DNA of 64,000 nucleotides from Pelagibacterium montanilacus. Its GTDB lineage: Bacteria > Pseudomonadota > Alphaproteobacteria > Rhizobiales > Devosiaceae. Within the stretch, counting starts at the first letter, position 1; each line of letters opens with the position of its first letter. A model generated the notes under the pieces. That model did not search any database. It was not told the origin of the DNA and saw only the letters and a list, made by a program, of their open reading frames with translations. A program made the position numbers and the translations under genes. Below, piece after piece: positions 47,348 to 56,897 of the stretch. Where the stretch lies: positions 100,124 through 164,123 of the forward strand of contig NZ_RZMX01000012.1 of the NCBI RefSeq assembly GCF_003992665.1. Reading direction: 5' to 3'.

Positions 47348-49294
47348 TCAACGGTTTTTCCGGTTCTCGATCAGATCGTCCACCACACCGGGATCGGCAA
47401 GAGTCGATGTGTCGCCAAGGGCACCATAATCGTTCTCGGCAACCTTGCGCAGAATCCTGCGCATGATCTTGCCCGAGCGGGTCTTGGGCAGGCCCGGGGC
47501 GAACTGGATGTGATCGGGACTGGCGATCGGCCCGATCTCCTTGCGGACCCAATTCCGCAGTTCGACTGCCAGCCCGTCGCTGGGCGTCTCGCCGGACATC
47601 AGCGTCACATAGCAGTAGATGCCCTGCCCCTTGACGTCATGGGGAAACCCGACGACGGCGGCTTCGGAGACCTTGGAATGCGCCACAAGAGCGCTTTCGA
47701 TCTCGGCGGTGCCCAGACGATGACCGGAGACGTTGAGCACGTCGTCCACGCGCCCAGTGATCCAGTAGTAACCATCTTCATCTCGCCGGCAGCCGTCGCC
47801 GGTGAAGTAGTAGCCTTTGTACTGCTGGAAATAAGTGTCAACGAACCGCTGATGGTCGCCATAGACGCTGCGCATCTGACCCGGCCAGCTATCGGCAATG
47901 CAGAGCACACCTTCAGCCTTCAGGTCGTCGATAACCTGACCTTCGGGCGTCATCACCACAGGCTGAACGCCGAAGAACGGCTTGGTCGCAGAACCGGGCT
48001 TGGTGGGGATCGCACCGGGTAGCGGCGTGATCATGAACCCTCCAGTCTCGGTCTGCCACCAGGTATCGACAACAATGCAGCGCTCGCGGCCCACCTGCTT
48101 GTGATACCACTGCCAGGCCTCCGGATTGATCGGCTCACCGACCGAACCGAGAATGCGCAGGCTGGAAAGGTCGGCGCGCTCGACGAATGCGTTGCCCGCA
48201 CCCATCAGGGCACGGATGGCCGTCGGAGCGGTATAGAAGATGTTGACCTTGTGCTTGTCGACGACATCCCAGAACCGGCCCGCATCGGGGTAGTTGGGGA
48301 CGCCCTCGAACATCAGGGTCGTCGCGCCGTTGGCAAGGGGCCCGTAGACGATATAGCTGTGCCCGGTGACCCAGCCGACGTCGGCGGTGCACCAGTAGAC
48401 CTCTCCATCGCGATAATCGAACGTGAGCTGATGGGTAAGAGCCGCGTAAACCAGATATCCGCCTGAGGTGTGCAGCACGCCCTTGGGCTTGCCCGTCGAT
48501 CCGGACGTATAGAGGATGAAGAGCGGATCCTCGGCGTTCATCGGCTCGGGCTCGTGAACCGCGTCGACCCCTGCCGCAGCCTCGTGCCACCAGACGTCGC
48601 GACTGCCCTTCATGGGCACTTCGTTGCCCGTGTTGCGGACAACGAGCACCTTATCGACACCTGCGCAGTCCTTGAGGGCGGTGTCGACATTGGCTTTGAG
48701 CGCCACCGTCTTGCCGCCGCGGCGGCCCTCATCCGCGGTGATCACAACGCGGCTGTCACAGTCGTTGATCCGGCCCGCAAGGGCATCGGGCGAAAAGCCG
48801 CCGAACACCACCGAATGGACAGCGCCGATCCGGGCGCATGCCAGCATGGCATAGGCAGCTTCGGGGATCATCGGCATGTAAATGGTGACGCGTTCACCCT
48901 TTTTGACGCCTATGTCCTTGAGGACATTGGCAAAGCGGCAGACCTCGGCATGAAGCTGGGTATACGTGATATGCCGAGCCTCGGCCTCGGGGTCATCCGG
49001 CTCGAAGATGATGGCGGTCTGCTCGCCGCGCGATTCCAGGTGCCGATCTATGCAGTTCGCCGCAACGTTGAGCACTCCGTCCTCGAACCATTTGATCGAG
49101 ACGTCAGGATAGGCGAAGGACGTGTTCTTGACCTTGGTGAAGGGCTTGATCCAGTCCAGCCTGCGCCCGTGTTCGCCCCAGAACGCCTCGGGATGTTCGA
49201 TCGAGCGGGCGTACATGTCATCGTATTGGCGGGCGTTGACGAACGTCTTTTCCACAACCTCGTCCGACGGGGCGTAAATGGCCTCCGAACTCAT
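47348..49294 (-). CDS. acs: Acetyl-CoA synthetase
   Basis: 648 residues from [10 protein letters not shown], with GGAGGAGCC before the ATG. It activates acetate to acetyl-CoA through acetyl-AMP. Core motifs: the P-loop [35 protein letters not shown] and [31 protein letters not shown] has the catalytic Lys that is controlled by acetylation. Full length for the family. It is divergent from the GNAT gene at 49442. Confidence 0.97.
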   Translation of the reverse strand: MSSEAIYAPSDEVVEKTFVNARQYDDMYARSIEHPEAFWGEHGRRLDWIKPFTKVKNTSFAYPDVSIKWFEDGVLNVAANCIDRHLESRGEQTAIIFEPDDPEAEARHITYTQLHAEVCRFANVLKDIGVKKGERVTIYMPMIPEAAYAMLACARIGAVHSVVFGGFSPDALAGRINDCDSRVVITADEGRRGGKTVALKANVDTALKDCAGVDKVLVVRNTGNEVPMKGSRDVWWHEAAAGVDAVHEPEPMNAEDPLFILYTSGSTGKPKGVLHTSGGYLVYAALTHQLTFDYRDGEVYWCTADVGWVTGHSYIVYGPLANGATTLMFEGVPNYPDAGRFWDVVDKHKVNIFYTAPTAIRALMGAGNAFVERADLSSLRILGSVGEPINPEAWQWYHKQVGRERCIVVDTWWQTETGGFMITPLPGAIPTKPGSATKPFFGVQPVVMTPEGQVIDDLKAEGVLCIADSWPGQMRSVYGDHQRFVDTYFQQYKGYYFTGDGCRRDEDGYYWITGRVDDVLNVSGHRLGTAEIESALVAHSKVSEAAVVGFPHDVKGQGIYCYVTLMSGETPSDGLAVELRNWVRKEIGPIASPDHIQFAPGLPKTRSGKIMRRILRKVAENDYGALGDTSTLADPGVVDDLIENRKNR

Positions 49295-49441
49295 GCTGGC
49301 TCCTCCAGACTCTATACGTTTCCCCACCTATTAACCCGCCCCCGCTTGCCCCTGCAAGGCCGGCCCTCCGCGCGACCGGCAGAATATCCTTAACCCTCGG
49401 AGGGTTATCGTCTTGGATCAAAGCATCCGGGGAGCTGGGCA

Positions 49442-50008
49442 ATGGCGGAATTCAGTGCACGTGCAGCACGGCACGCCGACATCGGACTGATCCATCGCGA
49501 ATTGATGGAATTGATCGATTCGATGCCTTACTACAGCGACAGGTTCAAGGCGCACGAAAAGGCGCGGCTGGACAAGACATTCCTGCGTACCCTGATCGAA
49601 ATCGACCCCTGGCACGTCATGGTGCTGCTCAGCGATTCCGAGCCCGGCGGATTTCTGATCTCGGGGCCCGATTGCGGAACCATCTTCCAGTTCTGGTCCT
49701 GCGTCTTTCCGCGCCATCGGAAGACCTCGCTGGGCATGCACGGCATGCGGGCATTCATCGAGCACTGGGACAATTCGCGGTTTCACAAGGCCTCGACCTA
49801 CGTCCGGCCGGACAACCGGATCGCGCTCGCCCTCCTGCGCCGATATGGCTACGAGCAGGTTGCACTGCTCGAGCAGCACATCTTCGGGGAGGACTATTGC
49901 GTGATGGAGCGCAAGTTCACCAAGGCGACCGAGGGCTATGATTCCGGCATGCAACTCCCCCTGGCGAGCCGGCTGCGGCTGCGGGCTCAGGCTCTCCTCG
50001 ATCGCTAG
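49442..50008 (+). CDS. GNAT-family N-acetyltransferase
   Basis: 188 residues. An acetyltransferase fold with the C-terminal STYVRPDNRIALALLRRYGYEQV (cut after the N-x-x-A-x-x-L-Y/RR-x-G-F/Y signature). The substrate is unknown. It faces away from acs, whose product type (Acs) is often controlled by protein acetylation, but this protein is not a recognised Pat homologue, so a link is speculative. GGGAGCTGGGCA precedes the ATG. Confidence 0.75.
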   Translation: MAEFSARAARHADIGLIHRELMELIDSMPYYSDRFKAHEKARLDKTFLRTLIEIDPWHVMVLLSDSEPGGFLISGPDCGTIFQFWSCVFPRHRKTSLGMHGMRAFIEHWDNSRFHKASTYVRPDNRIALALLRRYGYEQVALLEQHIFGEDYCVMERKFTKATEGYDSGMQLPLASRLRLRAQALLDR

Positions 50009-50035
50009 CCGATCAGCAAGACATCCGGTTCGCCC

Positions 50036-51343
50036 TCAGGCTGCTGCGCGGGCCCGAAAGCGCGCGAGCAGAGATACGTCCACCTTGGCGCGGCGAAGCG
50101 CCGTGAACCAAAGGGCGAACGACCAGAGTGTGATGGCTGTGAATGCGGAGACCGCCGCCCCCATCAGACCGTGCTGGGGGACAAGCAGGTAGTTTCCGGC
50201 AACGAGCGCCAGGATTCCCAGTCCCACCGCCGGAAGGCTGGCTGCGGGTTGGTCATGCATGGACAGGACCAGCGAAGCCGGGCCAAACATGGCGCGCACG
50301 ACCAGCGCGAGGCACAGGATGCTCAACGGTCCGCTGCCCGCAACGAACTCGTCCCCGAACAGCGCCAGGGCATAGCGGCCAAAGAGTGCAACACCAGCAA
50401 AAAGACCGAACGCCAGAAGCGTCGCGACGAGGTTCGCTTCCCCGACCCGCCTGCCGAATGCGGTCGTATCAGAAGCCCTGTCGGCCTCGAACATGTCGGG
50501 CAAGGTCAGCGAATAGACAGTCACGATCCCGAACGACACGAGCGCAAAGATGCGTGTGCTCACCCCGAAGACGGCCAGGTCGGTGCGATCAAGGAGGCCG
50601 GCAAGCATCAGCAGATTGAGATCGAAGAAATAGTCCGATGCCAGGGTGATGAACACCCAGGGAGCGGCGAACCGCCACCAGAGGCCAAACTCTGCAGGAC
50701 GCCTGGGCTCGGCGCGAGGCACGGTGCGCACGAACTGCGCCATGACCCCCAAATGCACGATGCAGATCGCCGTCGTGCCGCCCGCGATCAGCCAAAGGAG
50801 CAGGCTGAGCTGCGCCCCGTCCGTCAGCAAGATGACAACGGCGAAGAGGCCAAGCATCACGATCGGCCGTACCAGCATATCGGCCCCATAGCCCAGAAAG
50901 GGCTGCTTCATGCCGATGAGGGTCGTCGAGTTGACATACAATACCGCCGAGGACAGCGCGATCAGGGCGGTGGGCGTCCACACGCTGCGCAGATGCGCGC
51001 CCGTCTCACCCATAGGGAACGTCCCGACCCAGCCGAGCGCCACGACCAGCGTGCCAACCACAAGGACGTGGCCATAGGACTGCACGAGAAAGCGGCGCAG
51101 CATATGCCCATCGCTGCGGGAGCTGTAGAGCGCGGTGAAATAGGCTCCGACCGTCTGGTAGCCCAGGGGTATGACGACCGCCAGAATGCTGGCGGCAGCG
51201 ATGGCCAGAATGAAATCCCCGAGAACCGCGGCACCCCACAGTCGAGCGATCGCGATCTGCAGCACGAAGATCAGCCCTGCGCCCAGCAGGCGCGCGGCGA
51301 ATATCAGAATCGATCGGGAGGCGAGGCGCCGGACCAGGGACAT
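50036..51343 (-). CDS. Polysaccharide flippase (Wzx/MATE-like, oligosaccharide flippase family)
   Basis: 435 residues with about 12-14 membrane helices. The N-terminus SILIFAARLLGAGLIFVLQ with IARLWGAAVLGDFILA is typical of Wzx/PST proteins. It would move lipid-linked sugars across the inner membrane for surface polysaccharide. It lies 2 bp after the FemAB-like gene, so the two form an operon. Confidence 0.85.
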   Translation of the reverse strand: MSLVRRLASRSILIFAARLLGAGLIFVLQIAIARLWGAAVLGDFILAIAAASILAVVIPLGYQTVGAYFTALYSSRSDGHMLRRFLVQSYGHVLVVGTLVVALGWVGTFPMGETGAHLRSVWTPTALIALSSAVLYVNSTTLIGMKQPFLGYGADMLVRPIVMLGLFAVVILLTDGAQLSLLLWLIAGGTTAICIVHLGVMAQFVRTVPRAEPRRPAEFGLWWRFAAPWVFITLASDYFFDLNLLMLAGLLDRTDLAVFGVSTRIFALVSFGIVTVYSLTLPDMFEADRASDTTAFGRRVGEANLVATLLAFGLFAGVALFGRYALALFGDEFVAGSGPLSILCLALVVRAMFGPASLVLSMHDQPAASLPAVGLGILALVAGNYLLVPQHGLMGAAVSAFTAITLWSFALWFTALRRAKVDVSLLARFRARAAA

Positions 51344-51345
51344 GA

Positions 51346-52515
51346 CTAGGCTGCGTCCCTCCGCAGACCGCGCATGAGACGCTTACGGGCCGAAACCAGC
51401 CGGTTCTTGAAGTTGCGGAGCCCTTCATAGCCCCGGTAGGCGACCGAACCGAAAAGCCGTGCCCGCCAGGAGCTGGCGTAATTGGCAAAGGGAGGAGCCG
51501 GCACCACGAATCCGGCGGAACCGACCATGCCGCTCTTGAACTGATGAAGCCCGGAAAAGCCATCGGTGCCCCCCAGATCGTATAGCCTGGCCCGGGTGTT
51601 GTCCCTCAGCCACGCGATGATGTGCCAGTGCAGGAAATACCCTGCCCTGAGATCCAGAGCAGCGTCCGCAGTCGCACCATAGAGGTAGGTCGCCGTTCTA
51701 CCCGCTGTAAAGATCACGGCCCCGGCGACGGTCTCGCCTCCGCGCGTCACAAAGAACATCTCCGGCCGCCCGGCGCAGCGCGGCAAGGCCAGCAGGTTGT
51801 CCAGCTCTGCGATCGCGGAATAGTCGGGAAATTGCTTGCGTTCGGACATGGCGCGATACAGCGCCATGAAGCGATCGAGCTGCGGCTGCTCGACATGTTC
51901 GAACTCCAGCTCCGTCTTGAAAGATTTGCGCAGATGATAGCGCCACTTCTGGGCGAATGCGGCGAGCCGGTCTTCGTCATTGAGGGTAACATCGACCACA
52001 TAGCGGTCCGGATAGGGCACGCCCATGCCCTTTTGGAATCCGCGAGCCATCAATCTCCCGTAGCCCGTGTTCTCGGCCTGGGGCTCGAGCTTGGGCATGA
52101 TCGACAGCATCATGCCGCGATGATCGGCATACTCGGAGACGAGCGCGGAGGTCATGGCCTCCACCAGAGCCTCGGCATCGGCGCGGTCGCCGTCGGCGAG
52201 CATTGGGCCCCATTTCACCAGAGCGAGCGTAGCCAGCCCCAGCGGCAGGACCTTCAGCAGCACAAGGGCTCCGCCGACGACGACCCCGTCCTTCTCAAAG
52301 AGGCGAGGCTCAATTCGCGAGCCACCCCAACGCGTGCTGGCATAGGCATATAGCTGTTCCTGGCAGACCCCGTCGAAATTCGCCACTGTCGCGTCCCAGG
52401 CGTCGTGCGCAACCGAAGTCATCTCGAGTTCGGCAGCGCCACTGGCGCCGCGTTCCATTGGCGCGTACGTGTCCTCGACCTCGATCCGCGATGTGGTTTG
52501 CGAAGTCACACTCAT
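51346..52515 (-). CDS. FemAB/BioF2-like GNAT acyltransferase
   Basis: 389 residues. Two tandem GNAT-like folds. The second includes FAQKWRYHLRKSFKTELEF, FFVTRGGETVAGAVIFTAG, ATYLYGATADAAL and YDLGGTDGFSGLHQFKSGM, as in FemAB-type and exopolysaccharide-linked acyltransferases. The likely role is transfer of an aminoacyl or acyl group to a surface polymer precursor. The operon partner is the flippase. The start was chosen for GAGGAAGAG before the ATG. Confidence 0.8.
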   Translation of the reverse strand: MSVTSQTTSRIEVEDTYAPMERGASGAAELEMTSVAHDAWDATVANFDGVCQEQLYAYASTRWGGSRIEPRLFEKDGVVVGGALVLLKVLPLGLATLALVKWGPMLADGDRADAEALVEAMTSALVSEYADHRGMMLSIMPKLEPQAENTGYGRLMARGFQKGMGVPYPDRYVVDVTLNDEDRLAAFAQKWRYHLRKSFKTELEFEHVEQPQLDRFMALYRAMSERKQFPDYSAIAELDNLLALPRCAGRPEMFFVTRGGETVAGAVIFTAGRTATYLYGATADAALDLRAGYFLHWHIIAWLRDNTRARLYDLGGTDGFSGLHQFKSGMVGSAGFVVPAPPFANYASSWRARLFGSVAYRGYEGLRNFKNRLVSARKRLMRGLRRDAA

Positions 52516-52760
52516 CACTCTTCCTCTCCCCCGCAGCTCGGCCCCCTGAGCACCGACAAGACGCGGTGCCCGGGACGCTTTGGCCAGACTAGGACGTGGA
52601 GGTGAAGAGTAAGTCTACCCCGCGCGATGACAGCATGGAGTTGGCATACTGGTTAACAACCCATGCAGCGGGCGGCAGACAGACCATACGATACGTACCG
52701 GACAAAGCGCTATAGCGCCCTGTCCGTAACGGGCATGTTCGTAATGTTTTCAGGAGAAGA

Positions 52761-52805
52761 TGGTGGGTGTACAAGGGCTCGAACCTTGGACCCGCTGATT
52801 AAGAG
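52761..52805 (-). tRNA. Truncated tRNA-Lys(CTT) 3' fragment, att-site-like
   Basis: Read on the minus strand it is a tRNA from the anticodon loop (CTCTTAA, anticodon CTT) onward: variable loop, T arm CAAGG-TTCGAGC-CCTTG, acceptor strand TACACCC, A and encoded CCA. The sequence before the anticodon loop does not form the D arm, the 5' anticodon strand or the 5' acceptor strand (GGGTGTA expected). It is therefore a 45 nt fragment, not a working tRNA. Such fragments are left where an integrative element entered the 3' end of a tRNA gene. Confidence 0.8.
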
Positions 52806-52856
52806 GCTGATGGTCGATCCCGGAGAGGGCCGGAATTTCTGGGGTCTCGGATTCCC

Positions 52857-52922
52857 CATTTTACATTGCCGGGTCTGACGGGGTCAGGAAATCCGGTACT
52901 CTCCAGCAAGGGATGTAAAATG
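52857..52922. repeat. 10 bp perfect inverted repeat next to the tRNA fragment
   Basis: CATTTTACAT (52857-52866) and ATGTAAAATG (52913-52922) face each other across 46 bp, about 50 bp on the element side of the tRNA fragment. It could be an integrase or excisionase arm site or the ends of a lost small element. Confidence 0.4.
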
Positions 52923-53223
52923 ATTCTGCCGCCAGATTCCAAGCCGCCCCGTCGATTCTCTGCTGCCGGAGTGAGACGCACTGATGAGCTGGTCCACCTG
53001 CAGATGGGCCTACGAACGACTTAATGCCGGGAGACGACGGTCGTGTCCAAATCCGCCCGCTCGGACAACTTTTCCCGAACAGTTCGGGAGTTTGCGGCCG
53101 TCCCTGCAAAGCGCCGCTGCGGAACGAAACGGAAATTCGCGAACACCAGATTCCGACTTTCGTTCGTGGCGGCAGCAACCCTTCTAGAGGTTTGAGCGTT
53201 GGGACGGTGCTGAGGGGAACTAA

Positions 53224-54219
53224 ATGACACTAGACGAACTCTATCGAATGCTTCGGAGCAGCCATGTCCAGTCCCAGGGCATTGTTGACACCTTGCGCGA
53301 GCCGTTGCTGGTCCTCGACAGGAACCTTGATGTCATAAATGCCAATCCGGCCTTCTTTAGGACGTTCAAGGCCAACCGGGATGAAATGATCGGGCATAAC
53401 CTGTTCGATCTCGGCAATGGCCAATGGGACATTGGCGAGTTGCGGGGACTTCTGGCCGACGTATTGCCGAAGGCCATGGCTCTGGTAGGCTATGAGGTAA
53501 CCCAAGAGTTTCCTGAGATCGGCCGGCGTACCATGCTCGTCACCGCCCGCCGGCTTCAGCACCCCGACGAAAACAGCTCCCAGATCCTGGTCGTCTTCGA
53601 GGATACAACCGAGCGCAAAAGAACAGATTCCGACAAGGACATCCTGCTTGCCGAGACCCGGCATCGGATGAAGAATCTCCTGTCGATCATGAGAGCGGTC
53701 GCTTCGCAGACCGGAACCGACGGACGGTCTGCTAAGGAATACCGGGACATCGTGTTGGGTAGGTTCGAAGCCGTGACCAATGCCCAGATGCTCATCTCCT
53801 CCAACGGATCGGAGGCCGAGCTGTCCGAACTGCTCGCGCAGATGCTGGCCCTGGCCACTGGAGCTCGTATCAAGGTGGCGCCCAGCCCTCCGGTCGTGCT
53901 GGCCCAGCATCAGGTGCTGCCGGTTTCCTTGATCCTGCACGAGCTGGCGACCAATGCGTTCAAGTATGGAGCGCTCTCCAACTCGAGTGGTGTCGTTCAC
54001 GTCAGTTGGACCACCGGGGAACACAACAGTTCGGAGTGCCTTGTTCTCAGCTGGCGCGAAGAGGGCGGCCCCCCGGTTGTGCCCCCCGCGCGCAAGGGAT
54101 TTGGGACGGATTTAATACGTCACGGAGCAACATCTGAGGGCGGCGAAGTCGAGCTCGATTATGATGCGGCAGGCCTCTGCGCCCGGATCACTCTGCCCAT
54201 CGGCGGAAAAGGAGGATAG
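53224..54219 (+). CDS. PAS-containing HWE-family sensor histidine kinase
   Basis: 331 residues, soluble. PAS domain ~20-130 (REPLLVLDRNLDVINANPAF). HWE kinase core: ETRHRMKNLLSIMRAVASQT with His near 145, LILHELATNAFKYGALS (N box) and the late SWREEGGPPVVPP, which carries the W-x-E of this family. HWE kinases are common in rhizobia for light and stress sensing. No cofactor Cys of LOV type is seen in the PAS. Good ribosome site (GAGGGGAACTAA). The next gene, a receiver, begins directly at its stop. Confidence 0.88.
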   Translation: MTLDELYRMLRSSHVQSQGIVDTLREPLLVLDRNLDVINANPAFFRTFKANRDEMIGHNLFDLGNGQWDIGELRGLLADVLPKAMALVGYEVTQEFPEIGRRTMLVTARRLQHPDENSSQILVVFEDTTERKRTDSDKDILLAETRHRMKNLLSIMRAVASQTGTDGRSAKEYRDIVLGRFEAVTNAQMLISSNGSEAELSELLAQMLALATGARIKVAPSPPVVLAQHQVLPVSLILHELATNAFKYGALSNSSGVVHVSWTTGEHNSSECLVLSWREEGGPPVVPPARKGFGTDLIRHGATSEGGEVELDYDAAGLCARITLPIGGKGG

Positions 54220-54618
54220 GTGAGACCAGCGCCCCCCAACCCGAAGGCGTTCACCATTCTCGTGGTCGAAGACGAGTTTCTGATCGGCCTGGAACTGGTT
54301 GATGTGCTGGAAGGTGCTGGATATGCGGTTCTGGGGCCAGCCCCAACCGTGAACGCCGCCCTGACCTTGATGGAACAGACCGCCTTCGATGCCTGTATTC
54401 TCGACGTCAGTCTGCGCGAGGGAGACAGCGGACCGGTGGCAGAAGCCCTGAAAGCGAAAGGTGTCCCGTTCGTCTTATCGAGTGCCTACGAGCGCGCGAC
54501 GCTGGACAAGGTCCCCGCGTTCAGAGACGTTCCCAATATCGGCAAGCCGAACCCACCCCATGAGGTGCTGGCCGCGCTCGCAGCTATGACCGAAGATAGG
54601 GGCGTAGGCGGCCATTAA
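54220..54618 (+). CDS. Single-domain response regulator
   Basis: 132 residues starting with GTG right after the kinase stop; GGAGGATAG precedes it, inside the kinase gene. Receiver motifs: VVEDEFLIG, phospho-acceptor in ACILDVSLREG, then VPFVLSSAYE where FATGUY-type receivers have PFVFATGYG, and the Lys in NIGKPNPP. There is no output domain. It is the probable partner of the HWE kinase. Confidence 0.88.
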   Translation: MRPAPPNPKAFTILVVEDEFLIGLELVDVLEGAGYAVLGPAPTVNAALTLMEQTAFDACILDVSLREGDSGPVAEALKAKGVPFVLSSAYERATLDKVPAFRDVPNIGKPNPPHEVLAALAAMTEDRGVGGH

Positions 54619-54791
54619 ACGAGCTGAAACAGGATGCTCCTTGGGCCCTGCCGCCGCGCCGGGGCGGCGCCGTCAAATATTCAGAATATTGATGACGGGT
54701 AGGCAGCGCAAACGTGATAGTGTGTGTTCGTAAAACCCATCATGCGATGATCGGATTTGCAGCCGAGCGATGACTTGCTTCGCGAGTCTCC

Positions 54792-54811
54792 GGCCCCCAA
54801 GGGGCCCTTTT
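54792..54811 (+). terminator. Terminator-like hairpin just before the second kinase gene
   Basis: GGCCCC-CAA-GGGGCC followed by CTTTT ends 2 nt before the ATG at 54813. Folding would hide the ribosome site AAGGGG, so it may act as an attenuator or translational switch. The rest of the 194 bp upstream gap holds a GC-rich inverted repeat near 54650 that may end the kinase/receiver operon. Confidence 0.4.
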
Positions 54812-54812
54812 C

Positions 54813-55883
54813 ATGCCGAACAGCCCTACTGACCATTTCGAGGCAGCGAGCACGCTTGCCGTGGTCGTTTCATCCCACGAGCCGCTGCTTTTTCTCTCCC
54901 AGGACCTCAAGGTTCTCGCTGCGAGCGCCTCGTTTTGCCGAACCTTCGGCATCGAACCCTCCACCGTCTCTCATAAACGCCTCAGCGATCTGGGAAAGGG
55001 TGAGTGGGCCATGCCCAAGCTTGCCTCGCTGTTGAAGGCGACCGCATCTGGAAACGCCCGGATCGAATCCTATGAGATAGACCTCATACGACTGGATCAG
55101 GAGCCACGCCAGCTCGTGGTCAACGCGTGCAAGCTCGATGATGGCGACGAACAACGTACGCGGCTATTGCTGGCGATAACCGATGTGACCGAGGGCCGCG
55201 CGGAAGCCCGGTTGAAGGACGCACTTATTCGCGACAGGGCAATGCTGCTGCAGGAAGTCCAGCACCGGGTTGCCAACAGTCTCCAGATCATTGCGAGCGT
55301 GCTCATGCAAAGTGCGCGGCGCGTGCAAACCGAAGAAGCGCGCGGCCATCTGCACAATGCGCACCACCGCGTCATGTCGATCGCGTCGCTGCAGCGGCAA
55401 CTATCGGCGTCCCATGACGGGGACGTTGAACTGCGTGCCTATCTGATCCAGCTTTGCCAGAGCCTCGGTGCATCCATGATTTCCGACCCTTCCAGGCTCT
55501 CGATCGAGGTCAATGTCGATGAGAGCGTTGTCGGAGCAGACGTGTCGGTGAGTCTGGGACTGATCGTGACGGAGCTGGTGATAAATGCTCTCAAACATGG
55601 GTTCCCTGACGAGCGCGAAGGCATGATCCATGTCCAATACGGCTCTGGCGAGAACAACTGGAAGCTTTCGGTCATCGACGATGGCATTGGCATGCCCGCA
55701 GGCGACAACGCACCAAAGGCGGGCCTGGGAAGCGGCATCGTCGAGGCACTGGCCAGAAATCTGAACGGTGCCATTCAAGTCAGCGATGCAGGGCCAGGCA
55801 CCAACGTGACCATCAGCCATCGGAACACCTCTGGTGCAGCGCCCAACTTTCTCGGCGCCGATAGCAACGCCACTATCTCATGA
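54813..55883 (+). CDS. Sensor histidine kinase, HisKA_2 type
   Basis: 356 residues. A PAS-like N-terminus (SSHEPLLFLSQDLKVLAASA) is followed by the HisKA_2 box EVQHRVANSLQIIASVLMQS with His near 150, and a HATPase domain (LIVTELVINALKHGF, VIDDGIGMPAG, GLGSGIVEALARNL). No membrane helix. It is related to but distinct from the HWE kinase just upstream. A receiver gene follows 45 bp later. Confidence 0.88.
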   Translation: MPNSPTDHFEAASTLAVVVSSHEPLLFLSQDLKVLAASASFCRTFGIEPSTVSHKRLSDLGKGEWAMPKLASLLKATASGNARIESYEIDLIRLDQEPRQLVVNACKLDDGDEQRTRLLLAITDVTEGRAEARLKDALIRDRAMLLQEVQHRVANSLQIIASVLMQSARRVQTEEARGHLHNAHHRVMSIASLQRQLSASHDGDVELRAYLIQLCQSLGASMISDPSRLSIEVNVDESVVGADVSVSLGLIVTELVINALKHGFPDEREGMIHVQYGSGENNWKLSVIDDGIGMPAGDNAPKAGLGSGIVEALARNLNGAIQVSDAGPGTNVTISHRNTSGAAPNFLGADSNATIS

Positions 55884-55928
55884 GCGCTGTTCCGATGCGC
55901 GCCCGTCGACCATTGCCCGACGTGACCG

Positions 55929-56303
55929 ATGCATAACGGTAAAGCCGTCGTGCTGGTTGTCGAAGACAGCCCGATCATTCGCATGGGAGCGATCGATCTG
56001 GTGGTATCTGCCGGCTACGAAGCTCTGGAAGCGCAGGACGCGGACGAAGCAATTCGAATCTTGGAATTGCGAGATGATGTCGATCTCGTTTTCACCGACG
56101 TGGATATGCCAGGCACAATGGACGGCATTCGACTCGCTCACTATATTCGGGATCGTTGGCCACCCGTGAGGCTGCTTGTCGCGTCAGGAGCGGCAATCAT
56201 AGAGGAGAGCAGCCTGCCGCTGGGGAGCAAATTCTTCTCCAAGCCCTACCACGACCACGCAATAACCGATGCGATGGCACGGATGCTTGCAGGCAATCCC
56301 TAG
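55929..56303 (+). CDS. Single-domain response regulator
   Basis: 124 residues. VVLVVEDSPIIRMGAIDL, phospho-acceptor Asp in LVFTDVDMPGTMDGIRLA, then LLVASGAAI and FFSKPYHDHA. CheY-like without output domain; likely partner of the kinase just upstream. The ribosome site is weak. The stop reads CTAGAGCGTT, resembling the first bases of the dispersed repeat, but the rest of that repeat is not recognisable. Confidence 0.85.
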   Translation: MHNGKAVVLVVEDSPIIRMGAIDLVVSAGYEALEAQDADEAIRILELRDDVDLVFTDVDMPGTMDGIRLAHYIRDRWPPVRLLVASGAAIIEESSLPLGSKFFSKPYHDHAITDAMARMLAGNP

Positions 56304-56589
56304 AGCGTTCGCATGGCTAGGGCTAACCGGCAGGCCCCTCAAACGGGCAGCGTTCGTCCCAATTTCCAGCCCCGTAAGCCGCTGGCCGCGCTCAGTCCCT
56401 GATCGACCAAACAGCTGACTTGAACAGACCGGACGCCCAGGCTCACCCCATCATCTCGGTCATCGTCCCGGCACAATGGTCTGGTACCCATATGCTGTCG
56501 TTGCAGCGCTAAGCGGCACGTGACGATTGAGAGACATAGAGCCCTGGCTCAAGAGGTTCATGCTCCCGCCGTTTTTGGAAGGAACGATC

Positions 56590-56814
56590 ATGACCGAACC
56601 CCTTGAGGATCGGGCAGTGAAATGCCCGTTCTGCAATACCATCAATACCTTGATCGGCAGCTATGTTTCCCCGCATGCCGAAGTCGCCTGCTCGCATTGC
56701 CGGATGCCTCTGGGACACCATGGTGACGTGTTCGCGAAAACCCCGTGCAGCGCAGAGCGCAGTGCGCTCGTCTTCGCCGACGATCCTGGCCTGGCCTCAG
56801 GCGCGTCGAGATAA
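56590..56814 (+). CDS. Small zinc-ribbon protein
   Basis: 74 residues from MTEPLEDRAVKCPFCNTIN, with GGAAGGAACG before the ATG. Two CxxC knuckles (CPFC and CSHC, 25 residues apart) make a likely zinc ribbon. The C-terminal ~25 residues look disordered. Function unknown. The 286 bp before it hold no gene that I can support. Confidence 0.6.
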   Translation: MTEPLEDRAVKCPFCNTINTLIGSYVSPHAEVACSHCRMPLGHHGDVFAKTPCSAERSALVFADDPGLASGASR

Positions 56815-56832
56815 ACTGGCCTGCGCCGACGC

Positions 56833-56861
56833 AAAAAAGGCCCGGGCATAAAGCTCGGGCC
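56833..56861 (-). terminator. Rho-independent terminator of the PRC-barrel gene
   Basis: On the minus strand GGCCCGAGC, a short loop and GCCCGGGCC pair over 9 bp with one wobble, then TTTTTTG. It lies 37 bp after the PRC-barrel gene stop. Confidence 0.8.
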
Positions 56862-56897
56862 AGTGCGATTTCAGGATATTGCGATTGCTGTCGGAGC

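Larger units (their letters stand above)
52516..53223. other. 708 bp gene-free boundary region
   Basis: This gap separates conserved genes on the left from accessory genes on the right. It holds a truncated tRNA-Lys 3' end (52761-52805) and a 10 bp inverted repeat (52857-52922). Open frames here are short, overlap each other and lack ribosome sites; I see no integrase. Confidence 0.6.

Noticed and set aside
52761..52840. Complete tRNA-Lys gene
   Set aside because: The sequence 5' of the anticodon loop cannot form the D arm, the anticodon stem or the acceptor stem, so only the 3' part of a tRNA is present.
56304..56320. Another copy of the dispersed repeat after the receiver gene
   Set aside because: Only TAGAGCGTT matches; the rest of the element is not recognisable, so it is mentioned but not called.
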